Shown here in pieces: positions 50,033 to 59,278 of a DNA stretch of 64,000 nt. Positions within the stretch are counted from its first letter, which is position 1, and the number at the start of each line of letters is the position of its first letter. The DNA lies in assembly GCA_012728115.1 (NCBI GenBank), contig JAAYFS010000062.1, forward strand, positions 1 to 64,000. Reading direction: 5' to 3'. A program made the translations under genes and the position numbers. The notes below the pieces were generated by a model that had not been told where the DNA came from, ran no database searches, and was given only the letters and a program-made list of their open reading frames with translations. The DNA comes from Bacillota bacterium (lineage in GTDB: Bacteria > Bacillota > Limnochordia > Darwinibacteriales > JAAYFS01).

Positions 50033-51025
50033 ATGAAAAGAAAAATGCTCTTAACCAGGCTGTTTGGTGTTCTTTGCGTATTTACTCTACTTTTTAGCGG
50101 TTGCGTCAGTTCGGTGAACCAAATTGTTAAACCAAGCACCCAAGGAGAGTTGATCATCACTACCTCTGCAGAGTCGCTACCCGATGAAGAAATCGTCCGT
50201 GCCGAAATAATCTTTTCAAGAGGAAAGCATACTTTCATCGAATACATGAATGTTGAAGGAATCAATCTTACTGCCAACCTGCTTGTTCCTGTCGGTACCT
50301 GGGATATTCAAATTATCCTCTTTGATCAGGAGGGAAATCCTATTTTCCAGGATCAAAAAGAAGATGTAACAATCTTCCCCGACCGGGCAACTGATTTGAA
50401 AATGAATCTTAGACCTGCCAACGGAAGGGTTAACTTAGTGATCGACCTCGAAGGGCATGTTTATCAAAATCAAATATTTCGAGTTAGAGTTCATTTTAAC
50501 GACAAAGTATATGAACTCAAACGCGACGATATCTTCGAACCCCTTACAAGTGAATTTTCACTAGTGCCTGGATCGTATGATTTTAAGGTAGAACTTTTCA
50601 CTTCTTCTTTTCGGGCCACCGATCGAGTTGATCCTGGTGTTTGGAAAACAATCGATGTTAAGCCTACAGAAGAATTAACCTATGTATGGACACCCCAACA
50701 GGAGTTTCTAAAAATAATCGCCGATATTCACTTAGTTCCAGAACCACCAATTAATCTGAGTGCCTGGTACGATCCAAAAAACGCTCAAGTTGTACTTCAA
50801 TGGTCTCCTTCCTCTACCGAACACATTATAGGATATCTCATTTACGTCCAGGAGGATCCGTTTAGTCGTTCCGTAAGACTAAATGAGGAACCTTGGCAAC
50901 AGTTGACGTTCACCCATGATGTTTCTGAATTGGATGCTTTACAATTAACTTATAGTGTGGCAGCGGTGTCGCCAATAGGAATCGTAGGGTATAGAAAAAA
51001 TACCGATGCGATCATTATTGAGTAA
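50033..51025 (+). CDS. hypothetical lipoprotein with FN3-like C-terminal domain
   Basis: LLFSGC lipobox; WYDPKNAQVVLQWSPSSTEHIIGYLIYV; RBS AGGAGG. Confidence 0.75.
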   Translation: MKRKMLLTRLFGVLCVFTLLFSGCVSSVNQIVKPSTQGELIITTSAESLPDEEIVRAEIIFSRGKHTFIEYMNVEGINLTANLLVPVGTWDIQIILFDQEGNPIFQDQKEDVTIFPDRATDLKMNLRPANGRVNLVIDLEGHVYQNQIFRVRVHFNDKVYELKRDDIFEPLTSEFSLVPGSYDFKVELFTSSFRATDRVDPGVWKTIDVKPTEELTYVWTPQQEFLKIIADIHLVPEPPINLSAWYDPKNAQVVLQWSPSSTEHIIGYLIYVQEDPFSRSVRLNEEPWQQLTFTHDVSELDALQLTYSVAAVSPIGIVGYRKNTDAIIIE

Positions 51026-51027
51026 GT

Positions 51028-51056
51028 AAAGTGGAAGGTTCAATGCCTTCCACTTT
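51028..51056. terminator. bidirectional terminator between convergent genes
   Basis: AAAGTGGAAGG ... CCTTCCACTTT. Confidence 0.7.
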
Positions 51057-51519
51057 AACTAAGTAACCAATAAGCAAAAAGAATTCCGTATACCGCCCCT
51101 ACGATCACCTCGACTGGAGTATGTCCGATCAGTTCGCGTAATCTATCAGGATGAACTTCACGTTTTCCTAAGTCCTCAACAATCTGATTCAATACTTTCG
51201 CTTGCTTACCCGCTGCTCTTCTAACTCCGGCTGCATCATACATCACAATCAACGAAAAAACTGCAGCCAAGGCAAACACTGGAGAGCTCCAACCCTCATA
51301 TAAACCTACTCCCGTTGCCAACGAAGTTACAAAAGCTGAATGAGCACTTGGCATCCCGCCAGGTTCAACGAGTCTACGAAAATTGAGTTGTCTTTTTGTA
51401 ATTCCCCAAATAACTGTTTTGGCGGTTTGAGCAACCAACCATGCCCAAAGTGCCGTTATCAAAACATTATTCTCCCTAATTCCACTAAAAATCTCGTTTA
51501 TTATAATCACACCTTTCAT
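51055..51519 (-). CDS. divergent PAP2 family protein (DUF212)
   Basis: PGGMPSAHSAFVTSLATGVGL; VIMYDAAGVRRAAGKQAKVLN; GHTPVEVIVGAVYGI. Start trimmed from the track ORF. Confidence 0.9.
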   Translation of the reverse strand: MKGVIIINEIFSGIRENNVLITALWAWLVAQTAKTVIWGITKRQLNFRRLVEPGGMPSAHSAFVTSLATGVGLYEGWSSPVFALAAVFSLIVMYDAAGVRRAAGKQAKVLNQIVEDLGKREVHPDRLRELIGHTPVEVIVGAVYGILFAYWLLS

Positions 51520-51565
51520 TAACTCTCGTCTCAATGAATAGACTTTCTTTGAAGGGGGAATTAAC

Positions 51566-52012
51566 GTGAATACTATCTTACCCTTATTAATTGTACTCCT
51601 AATTGGCGTGATTACCAAGAACAATGTTTTAGCAGCAGCAGCTGGAATTGTATTGGTGTTGAATTTTCTGAATTTGCAGCGTTTTTATCCTTTAATTGAG
51701 GTGAGAGGAGTCGAATTAGGATTACTCTTTCTGACCATCACTCTTTTAATGCCTTTTGCCTCTGCAAAAATTGGTTGGGAAGATATCGTTCGAACTTTAA
51801 CTTCTACCACTGGACTATTCGCTGTGGTCGGTGGAATCATCGGAGCCTATCTCAATAGTCGAGGGTTGAGCTTGCTTACTATCCAACCAGAGATCATTCC
51901 TGGTATCCTCATCGGTGTTGTGATCAGTATCGCTTTTTTTGGGGGAATCTCTGTTGGACCCGTTATGGCAGCTGGCTTCACCGCTGTTTTAATCAATCTT
52001 TTGTATCGCTAG
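51566..52012 (+). CDS. DUF441 family membrane protein
   Basis: Multi-pass; LLIVLLIGVITKNNVLAAAAGIVLVL ... GVELGLLFLTITLLMPFASAKI; RBS AAGGGGGAA before GTG. Confidence 0.85.
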   Translation: MNTILPLLIVLLIGVITKNNVLAAAAGIVLVLNFLNLQRFYPLIEVRGVELGLLFLTITLLMPFASAKIGWEDIVRTLTSTTGLFAVVGGIIGAYLNSRGLSLLTIQPEIIPGILIGVVISIAFFGGISVGPVMAAGFTAVLINLLYR

Positions 52013-52034
52013 CCTTATTCATTTATCTAAAGTT

Positions 52035-53525
52035 TTAACACAGTAAACGCCTAAACGAAATCAATTTCCTAAGTATTTCGCTTACTTGATTTATCTGGTC
52101 AAAGGTAGTTTGATGCGAAAGACTAAAACGGACAGCATGAGCCTTTTGTTTATTTGTAAGTGCCGCTATAACATGAGATGGTTTTTTACCACCACTACAG
52201 GCAGAACCACTTGAACAAGCAACCCCTTCTAGATCTAAATCAAGCACCAATTCGTGTGCTGGATAGTCATCGAGAGAAAAACATAGGTTGTTAGCTAATC
52301 TTTTTGATGGATGCCCATAGATCTTAGCACCAAATTCTTCTTTTAGAGTGGTTTCTAACATATCTCTCAATTCTCTAACCGATTGGACTTTACTCTGAAA
52401 TTCCAATATTAGTTCACAAGCGATACCAAAGCCAATTATACCAGGCATATTTTCGGTCCCCGATCTAAGATTATTCTCTTGTCCACCCCCACTGATCAAA
52501 GGTAGAAAAGGAGTTCCTTCTTTCAAGAAAAGTGCTCCGATCCCTTTAGGAGCATAAATTTTATGCCCAGAAATCGATGCTGCGTCAAAAATTGCTCTCT
52601 CGTGTGATTGGAGAAACCCACTAAAACCTAGCCCCTGAATTAAATCCGTATGGAAATATGCACCATGTTTATGTGTTAAATACGCAAGTTCTTCGATGGG
52701 TTGAATGGTTCCGACCTCATTATTTGCGTACATAATGCTAACTAACCCAACATTCTTGGTCAATATCGATTCAAGATCCTTTGGATTGACCGCACCATAG
52801 TGATCCACGGGTAGCACTGTTACTTTATATCCTTTTTCTTGTAATCTTGGTAGATGAGCTAAAATTGAAGGATGCTCGATTACACTGGTAACAAAATGTT
52901 TTCTCTCTTGCGGCAAAGCTTCTAAGATGCCCCAGATCGCCAAGAAATTTGCTTCTGTTCCACCACTAGTATAGATAATCTCTGATTCTTTAGCTTTGAA
53001 TAACCTCGCAACATTTTCCCGCGCCTTTACCATAGCTTCTTTGGCAATTCGCCCATCATAATGAATGCTTGATGGATTACCAAAACCCTCTTTTAATGCC
53101 CAATTTATCCCAGCCACAACCTCACTATGAACAGGCGTTGTCGAAGCGTGATCAAGATAAACAACATTTCTTTCTCCGCCACGAATTAACTCTCTTAGCG
53201 TCAACTCGTCTTTATCCTGTTCGATCAAACCATTCCAGTTACTTATTCCTGGAACAACGAACACATTTTTATAGCCCTGTCTTTTTAGATAACGTGCGGC
53301 AGCGTTCGAACGATTGATGGTGTTACAGATAATAATGATCTTCTTATCAAAAGGTAAATATCCTTTATGAACCACTCTTGGGAGTTCACCTAAGGGTATC
53401 TTAAATGAGTTAGGTAGATGCCGATCACAGAATTCATGATGTTCACGGACATCTATTAGAAGAGTTGATTTTGCTAACATAGGATCCGCTAGTATTTCAT
53501 TTAACTCTTTCGTACTTATTTGCAT
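52035..53525 (-). CDS. rhodanese domain - cysteine desulfurase (NifS/IscS) fusion
   Basis: N-terminal rhodanese (LIDVREHHEFCDRHLPNS, catalytic loop CNTINRS) then NifS domain (YLDHASTTPVH, SGHKIYAPKGIGALF, CSSGSACSGGK). Confidence 0.93.
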   Translation of the reverse strand: MQISTKELNEILADPMLAKSTLLIDVREHHEFCDRHLPNSFKIPLGELPRVVHKGYLPFDKKIIIICNTINRSNAAARYLKRQGYKNVFVVPGISNWNGLIEQDKDELTLRELIRGGERNVVYLDHASTTPVHSEVVAGINWALKEGFGNPSSIHYDGRIAKEAMVKARENVARLFKAKESEIIYTSGGTEANFLAIWGILEALPQERKHFVTSVIEHPSILAHLPRLQEKGYKVTVLPVDHYGAVNPKDLESILTKNVGLVSIMYANNEVGTIQPIEELAYLTHKHGAYFHTDLIQGLGFSGFLQSHERAIFDAASISGHKIYAPKGIGALFLKEGTPFLPLISGGGQENNLRSGTENMPGIIGFGIACELILEFQSKVQSVRELRDMLETTLKEEFGAKIYGHPSKRLANNLCFSLDDYPAHELVLDLDLEGVACSSGSACSGGKKPSHVIAALTNKQKAHAVRFSLSHQTTFDQINQVSEILRKLISFRRLLC

Positions 53526-53577
53526 GTTCGCACCTCCACCTAATTACATTATGAGGTAGTGGCGGGTGTTGTGAAAA

Positions 53578-53619
53578 AAATCTCTTGTCATTAATTGTCG
53601 CATTAATGACAAGAGATTT
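53578..53619 (-). terminator. terminator of the FtsH-like gene
   Basis: Long inverted repeat AAATCTCTTGTCATTAATG.../...ATTAATGACAAGAGATTTTTTT on minus. Confidence 0.85.
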
Positions 53620-53621
53620 CC

Positions 53622-55115
53622 TTAGACCGCAGCTTTTAGCATTTGCCTAAATATACTTCCAGAGATTTTTTCGTTTTCTAGCAAATGTGAAGCCAACATT
53701 TCCATTTCCTTTTTAAATTTCAGTAATATCTCTTTTACTAGCTGTTCCTGTTCCTTGATAATCTTAGTAATTCCCTCATGTATAATAGTTTGGGGAATAT
53801 CCTTACTTACAATACCGAGATCGGATAACCCTGAAAGAATCATCTTCTTTGCTATTTCGGTAGCCTGTTCAATATCATTGACTGCACCAGTAGATCGCTG
53901 TCCAAAAACAAGTTCTTCTGCCACAGCCCCCGCTAGACACACTTGAATTCTACCTGCCAACTCATCCTTAGTATAAAGATACTGATCATCAGCTGGACTC
54001 AATCTCATATACCCTAAAGCATTACCGCGTGAAGAGATAGTAATAGATGAAACCGAGCCAGCGCGATTTACCTCACCTAAAATCGCATGCCCAATCTCAT
54101 GATAGGCAATTCGCCTCTTTTCTTCTAAGCTAGGATGGCGATCTAATTTTTCACCCAGCATTACTTTTTCGATCGCATCTCTAAGGTCAGAAGCGGAAAT
54201 TTCGGATCTGTTCTTTCGCAACGCATAAATGGCCGCTTCATTCAACACGCTTTCTAAATGTGCTCCAGAGAATCCAAAAGTCTCTTTTGCAACCGCTTCT
54301 AAATCCACATCTTGAGCCAAAGGCTTATTTCGCGCATGGATTTTTAGAATATGAAGTCTACCATTTTTGTCTGGAAGATCAACTTTTACGATTCGATCAA
54401 AGCGCCCTGGGCGCATCAAAGCGGGATCAAGCATATCCACCCTATTGGTCGCTCCTACTACCAGAACCTTTATTTTCTGACCTACTCTGATTCCATCGAT
54501 CTGAGTTAGTAATTCATTAAGTGTTTGGTCGTATTCCATATGTCCCGAATTGCGACCTCTTTTTGCCCCCAAAACGTCAATTTCATCGATAAAAATAATT
54601 GCACTACTTTTACTGGCTTTATCGGCATCTTGATAGGCCTTTTTAAATAGTTTCCTCACTCTAGACGCTCCAACCCCAGCGTACATCTCTACAAACTCAG
54701 AACCCACTGCTGATAAAAACACCGAATCGGTGTAGTTTGCCGCTGCTTTAGCCATTAAGGTCTTACCAGTGCCTGGAGGTCCCGCAAGTAAAATTCCTTT
54801 TAAAGGCCTAATTCCGAGTTTCCTAGCCCTCTCTTCATTTCGCATTAAATTGAGAGCTTCCTTTAATTCACGTTTAGCCACTTCTTGTCCCCCGATATCC
54901 TCAAAACTTACTGAAGGAATCGCTAATCCCGAAGCTGCATTCGCCCGTAGAGATTCGAATTTTTTACCATCGCCCCGTCCTTCGATTAAAAATCGTAACA
55001 CAAAAAACATCGTTCCTATAACAAGAAGCGGTGTCACATCAAAACCTTGATAGATAAGGAAAATAAGAACTGCTAAGCCAATTCCAGTCATAATTTCTCT
55101 ATAGAGTTGCTTCAA
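53622..55115 (-). CDS. FtsH-like AAA+ zinc protease without extracytoplasmic domain
   Basis: GPPGTGKTLMAKA, SRH ALMRPGRFDRIV, HEIGH, VNDIEQAT; TM helices separated by only a few residues; TTG 55115 best placed relative to GGGGGTG. Confidence 0.9.
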   Translation of the reverse strand: MKQLYREIMTGIGLAVLIFLIYQGFDVTPLLVIGTMFFVLRFLIEGRGDGKKFESLRANAASGLAIPSVSFEDIGGQEVAKRELKEALNLMRNEERARKLGIRPLKGILLAGPPGTGKTLMAKAAANYTDSVFLSAVGSEFVEMYAGVGASRVRKLFKKAYQDADKASKSSAIIFIDEIDVLGAKRGRNSGHMEYDQTLNELLTQIDGIRVGQKIKVLVVGATNRVDMLDPALMRPGRFDRIVKVDLPDKNGRLHILKIHARNKPLAQDVDLEAVAKETFGFSGAHLESVLNEAAIYALRKNRSEISASDLRDAIEKVMLGEKLDRHPSLEEKRRIAYHEIGHAILGEVNRAGSVSSITISSRGNALGYMRLSPADDQYLYTKDELAGRIQVCLAGAVAEELVFGQRSTGAVNDIEQATEIAKKMILSGLSDLGIVSKDIPQTIIHEGITKIIKEQEQLVKEILLKFKKEMEMLASHLLENEKISGSIFRQMLKAAV

Positions 55116-55656
55116 CCATTTCACCCCCATCTATGGTCTTGACCAGGATGGAACCATCCCGTGCTACTACGCGGTATAAGATATTTTGCTCTGTCCAAAG
55201 TTGAACATAGATATAGTTATTATCAACACTTATACGCTGTTGAATATCGAACTCGTCAGCAATTCTGGCTACTTCCTCCGCCATAACTCGAAAGTTACCG
55301 ACAGTGAGGGCTTCTTGAATGGCAAAATGCATCTGATGATAGGCTCGGTCTAACAGATCATTGGAGTTATCAGTTATTGTAAAATTAAATTTACCGCCAT
55401 TCTTACTAGAAACTGCGAAAACATTATCCATTACCTCTTTAAGAGGTTTATCGTTATCTAAAATTAAAATAAGATCAAAGCCATAGGACTCTTGCGATAA
55501 CCTAACAGCTTGAACACCCTCAATCGTTTCAAAAGCATTTACCATTGGTACTATGGTACGCTGGTAAAACGTCAGCTTTTGAACTCCAAAAATTATTCCA
55601 ATAGCCAACAAAAAAACCACTATCGCTACTGGAATATTAAATCCCTTAAAGGTCAT
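55099..55656 (-). CDS. hypothetical membrane-anchored protein coupled to the FtsH-like gene
   Basis: N-terminal TM helix plus about 150-aa soluble domain; 3' end overlaps the FtsH-like start. Confidence 0.75.
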   Translation of the reverse strand: MTFKGFNIPVAIVVFLLAIGIIFGVQKLTFYQRTIVPMVNAFETIEGVQAVRLSQESYGFDLILILDNDKPLKEVMDNVFAVSSKNGGKFNFTITDNSNDLLDRAYHQMHFAIQEALTVGNFRVMAEEVARIADEFDIQQRISVDNNYIYVQLWTEQNILYRVVARDGSILVKTIDGGEMVEATL

Positions 55657-55729
55657 TACAAGCATCCTTTCCTAGGCTAGAGTTACTTACATAAGTCAGT
55701 ATACCATATTTTTTACCCCGAAAAAACAG

Positions 55730-55757
55730 AAGGATAACATTAACAAATGCTATCCTT
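55730..55757 (-). terminator. terminator of pgsA
   Basis: Minus strand: AAGGATAGCATTTGTTAATGTTATCCTTCTGTTTTTTC; overlaps the 3' end of the pgsA ORF. Confidence 0.6.
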
Positions 55758-56286
55758 AACTGGATGGTTTATTAAAATCCTTAAAGATATTTTGGGCTTT
55801 AATAAAATAATCTACGCCAGAAATTATCGTTATCCCTGCAGCAAACCACAGAATTGCTAGTCCACCTGGTACACCAACGATCAAAGCTAAGATCGCGATA
55901 ATCTGAGAAAGTGTCTTTAATTTACCTAGCTTCGAGGCGGAAATAACTACTCCCTCCGCTGCTGCTAAAATTCTTAAACCAGATATGGCAAATTCACGAC
56001 CTATTATGACAAAAGCGACCCACGCATTGATTTCGCCCAGTTGTACCAGGCTTAACAATGCAGCAGATATTAGAAGTTTGTCAGCAATAGGATCGATCAG
56101 CTTGCCAAATTTCGTTATTTCTTTTCTAACGCGAGCGACATACCCATCCAACCCGTCTGTAATCGCGGCAATCATGAAAATCGCCGCTGCTAGATAGTTT
56201 CCATAAGGAATGGTTTCCAAAAGCAGAATCATGAAGACAGGCACCAAGAAAATTCGAACCATAGTTAACCAGTTTGCTAAATTCAA
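55756..56286 (-). CDS. pgsA: CDP-diacylglycerol-glycerol-3-phosphate 3-phosphatidyltransferase
   Basis: CDP-alcohol phosphotransferase motif DGLDGYVARVRKEITKFGKLIDPIADK. Confidence 0.95.
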   Translation of the reverse strand: MNLANWLTMVRIFLVPVFMILLLETIPYGNYLAAAIFMIAAITDGLDGYVARVRKEITKFGKLIDPIADKLLISAALLSLVQLGEINAWVAFVIIGREFAISGLRILAAAEGVVISASKLGKLKTLSQIIAILALIVGVPGGLAILWFAAGITIISGVDYFIKAQNIFKDFNKPSS

Positions 56287-57629
56287 ATCTCACTCCCCCC
56301 TACTATTTCCCCAACCAAATCATATGGATGTGCTTCTGTAATAGTTACCCGTTTAAATTCTCCAGCTTTGGCAAGTTTGTTTCCTATATATATTACTCCA
56401 TCGACTTCAGGAGCTTGTCCGTAATGGCGACCTTGAATTAAAAGATCTGTTTCGGTTGATCGACCCTCGATCAACACTTCGAAGGTTTTTCCTACCAATT
56501 GTTCATTCAATTCCAACGAGATCCTTTGTTGAAGGGTCATTAAACTTTGATAACGTTCTTCTTTGATTTCCTCTGGTACCTGATTCGGCATCGAAAAAGC
56601 TAGCGTATCCTCTTCTTGCGAATATTTAAACACACCGACATGATTCAGGCGTGCTTCCTTCAAAAACTCATAAAGTAGGCTAAAATCATCATTAGTTTCT
56701 CCAGGAAAACCAACAATAAAAGTACTGCGTAAAAAGACCTCTGGGATGCTATCCTTAATGGACTTGATTGTGGTTAAGAGTTTTTCAAAATCCCCTGGTC
56801 GACGCATGGCTGACAATATTGATTTGGATGCATGTTGGAGTGGCAAGTCAATATATTTCACGATCTTTTCGTTCGTTGCTATTAACTCTAGTAGCTCCTC
56901 AGATAATTGCGATGGGTAAGCATATAGCAGTCTGATCCAAGGAATATCTACCTTAACAAGCTCTTTGATTAAATCATTAATACTTAATCCAATATCCCGT
57001 CCAAAACTAGTAGAATCTTGAGCAATTAAGTTGATTTCCTTTACTCCGACTTCGCTTAGAGCTCTCGCTTCTGCTACAATGGAAGCGATCGACCGACTCT
57101 TTAGCCTACCACGTATTTTGGGAATTACACAAAAAGCACAACTGTGATTGCACCCTTCCGAAATTTTTAAATACGCCATATGATTACCAGTAGCTAAAAC
57201 TCGGGGAACTGCGGGTTGATCGTATGAGAATTTGCTTTGAGGTATGGAATGAACTTTTTTTCCTTGAAAGATGGAGGTAATTACGTTATGGATCTGATCC
57301 ATTTCGGCATTGCCTAAAATACCATCGATTTCTGGGAGTTCGTCAATTAGTTCTTGCGAGTAACGAGCGGATAAACAACCCGTCACTATTAAAGCCTTAC
57401 AATTGCCACTTTCTTTGTAATTGGCCATCTCCAAGATGGTGGTGATCGATTCTTCTTTCGCCGGACCAATAAATCCACAAGTATTAATAATGATGACATC
57501 TGCTTCCTCGGGAGCGATTTCCAATTGATAGCCATGTTCTTTAAGATAACCTAAAATGATCTCGCTATCTACAAGGTTCTTAGCACATCCTAATGATATC
57601 AATCCTACTTTAATTTTAGCTATTGACAC
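56283..57629 (-). CDS. rimO: ribosomal protein S12 methylthiotransferase RimO
   Basis: GLISLGCAKNLVDSE, EGCNHSCAFCVIPKIRG radical-SAM motif, C-terminal TRAM. Confidence 0.97.
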   Translation of the reverse strand: MSIAKIKVGLISLGCAKNLVDSEIILGYLKEHGYQLEIAPEEADVIIINTCGFIGPAKEESITTILEMANYKESGNCKALIVTGCLSARYSQELIDELPEIDGILGNAEMDQIHNVITSIFQGKKVHSIPQSKFSYDQPAVPRVLATGNHMAYLKISEGCNHSCAFCVIPKIRGRLKSRSIASIVAEARALSEVGVKEINLIAQDSTSFGRDIGLSINDLIKELVKVDIPWIRLLYAYPSQLSEELLELIATNEKIVKYIDLPLQHASKSILSAMRRPGDFEKLLTTIKSIKDSIPEVFLRSTFIVGFPGETNDDFSLLYEFLKEARLNHVGVFKYSQEEDTLAFSMPNQVPEEIKEERYQSLMTLQQRISLELNEQLVGKTFEVLIEGRSTETDLLIQGRHYGQAPEVDGVIYIGNKLAKAGEFKRVTITEAHPYDLVGEIVGGSEI

Positions 57630-57817
57630 TCAAAAATCTCCTTTCAGAGAATAATGCTAGATATTGGGCAAAAGATATTACCATAACTAGAACGCTCGTA
57701 CATAGTTTCGCTTTCTCCATGCTAAATCCTTCCGAAATAACAAGCGATGAAAAGAAGGATATTCTCAAAAAGATATAGAATTAACTGGGAGACTTGTTTA
57801 GACTGGTGGTTATAATA

Positions 57818-58036
57818 GTGAGAAAGAATGCCTTGGCATATTTGGGACTGGTTACTCAATTGGGACTGGTCATTGTTTTTTCTGTTATTCTCGGAGCCGT
57901 TGTAGGCTTGTATCTGGATAATTTTTTTGGAACAAAATTTCTTACCATTGTTTTCATCCTCTTAGGTTCTTTCTCAGGCCTATACTCCGTTTTTAAAACT
58001 TTGATTAAAATATCCATGGACGACTTGGATAAATAG
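57818..58036 (+). CDS. atpZ: AtpZ/AtpI family protein
   Basis: Two TM helices; LGLVTQLGLVIVFSVILGAVVGLYLDNFFGTKFLTIVFILLGSFSGLYSVFKTL; next to atpF. Confidence 0.85.
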   Translation: MRKNALAYLGLVTQLGLVIVFSVILGAVVGLYLDNFFGTKFLTIVFILLGSFSGLYSVFKTLIKISMDDLDK

Positions 58037-58070
58037 AATCGCAATAATATTTAAAGGAAGGGTGGACAAA

Positions 58071-58592
58071 TTGATTGATCCAGTATTATTTCTACAACAA
58101 ACAGTTAACTTTATTCTCTTAATGATCTTATTGAGCTACGTTTTCTACAAGCCCGTTCGCAAAGTGATTGACGACCGCACCAAGGCAATTGAGGACCAGA
58201 TCGAATCAGCAAAAAACGATCGTGAAACAGCTGAAAAATTACGCCTAGATTTGGAAAAAAGACTAGCTGAAAGTAGAAATGAAGCTAAAGAATACATAGA
58301 CCAAGCCATCAAACGTGGTGAGCAAATGAAAGAAGATTTGCTCAACGAAGCACGTGCGGAAATCGAAAAAATGAAGGCACGCGCTCAAAAAGATATCGAA
58401 TTAGAAAAAGAAAAAGCATGGGCTGAATTGAAAAACAATGTAGCTGGATTATCTTTTGAGATCGCTTCCAAACTTGTAAAAGAAAGCTTAGATCAAGAAA
58501 AACATCAATCTTTGATTAATGAGGCAATTTTAAGTCTAGATCGGCTAGATACTAAGGATCACAATTACTTTTCTTTTGGTGATAAATCATGA
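58071..58592 (+). CDS. atpF: F-type ATP synthase subunit b
   Basis: N-terminal TM; YKPVRKVIDDRTKAIEDQIESAKNDRETAEKL; long coiled coil; RBS AAGGAAGGG before TTG 58071. Confidence 0.93.
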   Translation: MIDPVLFLQQTVNFILLMILLSYVFYKPVRKVIDDRTKAIEDQIESAKNDRETAEKLRLDLEKRLAESRNEAKEYIDQAIKRGEQMKEDLLNEARAEIEKMKARAQKDIELEKEKAWAELKNNVAGLSFEIASKLVKESLDQEKHQSLINEAILSLDRLDTKDHNYFSFGDKS

Positions 58593-59128
58593 AGGAATCC
58601 GTTGTAGCGAATCGCTATGCGCAAGCTTTGTTTGATGTTAGCTTGCCAGAAGAACGAGAAAAATTATGCAGTACACTCACAGAAGTTGCTAAGATCCTTA
58701 ATCAGCCACAGTTTAAAAACTATCTGATGCATCCTAGAGTGACCCTCGATAAAAAACGTGAGTTTATTCAGGTTATGAAGCTTTCAACCATCCTGGAAAA
58801 ATTTTTACTCCTAGTGTTAGATAAAGGCAGAATCAACATCGTTCACGAGATTGCTACTTGTTTTGAACACCTTGTAGCCCAAGAAAAAAATTCTACCAAA
58901 GCTAAAGTAGTCTCAGCAGTGGAGCTAACGAACGAAGCCCTTGTCAGGATAAAAAGCAAGCTTGAAAACCTTACAGGAAAATCGGTTGAGGTTAATAACA
59001 TTGTATCTTCCGACGTAATCGGTGGCTTAGTAATAGAAGTTGAAGGAAAAGTTATTGACAGTAGTCTTGCCCGTTCCATCGAGCAACTTAAAAAATCAGC
59101 GCTCGCCTTACAAGTAAAGCAATATTAA
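58589..59128 (+). CDS. atpH: F-type ATP synthase subunit delta
   Basis: ANRYAQALFDVS; SSDVIGGLVIEVEGKVIDSSLARSIEQLKKSAL; 4-nt overlap with atpF. Confidence 0.94.
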   Translation: MKESVVANRYAQALFDVSLPEEREKLCSTLTEVAKILNQPQFKNYLMHPRVTLDKKREFIQVMKLSTILEKFLLLVLDKGRINIVHEIATCFEHLVAQEKNSTKAKVVSAVELTNEALVRIKSKLENLTGKSVEVNNIVSSDVIGGLVIEVEGKVIDSSLARSIEQLKKSALALQVKQY

Positions 59129-59146
59129 GATCATAAAAATAACCTT

Positions 59147-59192
59147 AAGCTGAGTAAATGATAGGAAACTACATTTACTCAGCTTTTTTATG
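59147..59192 (+). terminator. strong rho-independent terminator after atpH
   Basis: AAGCTGAGTAAATG ... CATTTACTCAGCTTTTTTA, 14-bp arms. Confidence 0.88.
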
Positions 59193-59278
59193 CCCTTAAA
59201 TATTTCGTTCGGAATTGGAGAAACTAATTGGACCATACCGATGATAAACAACATAATTATTTTACAAGGAGGAAATCT

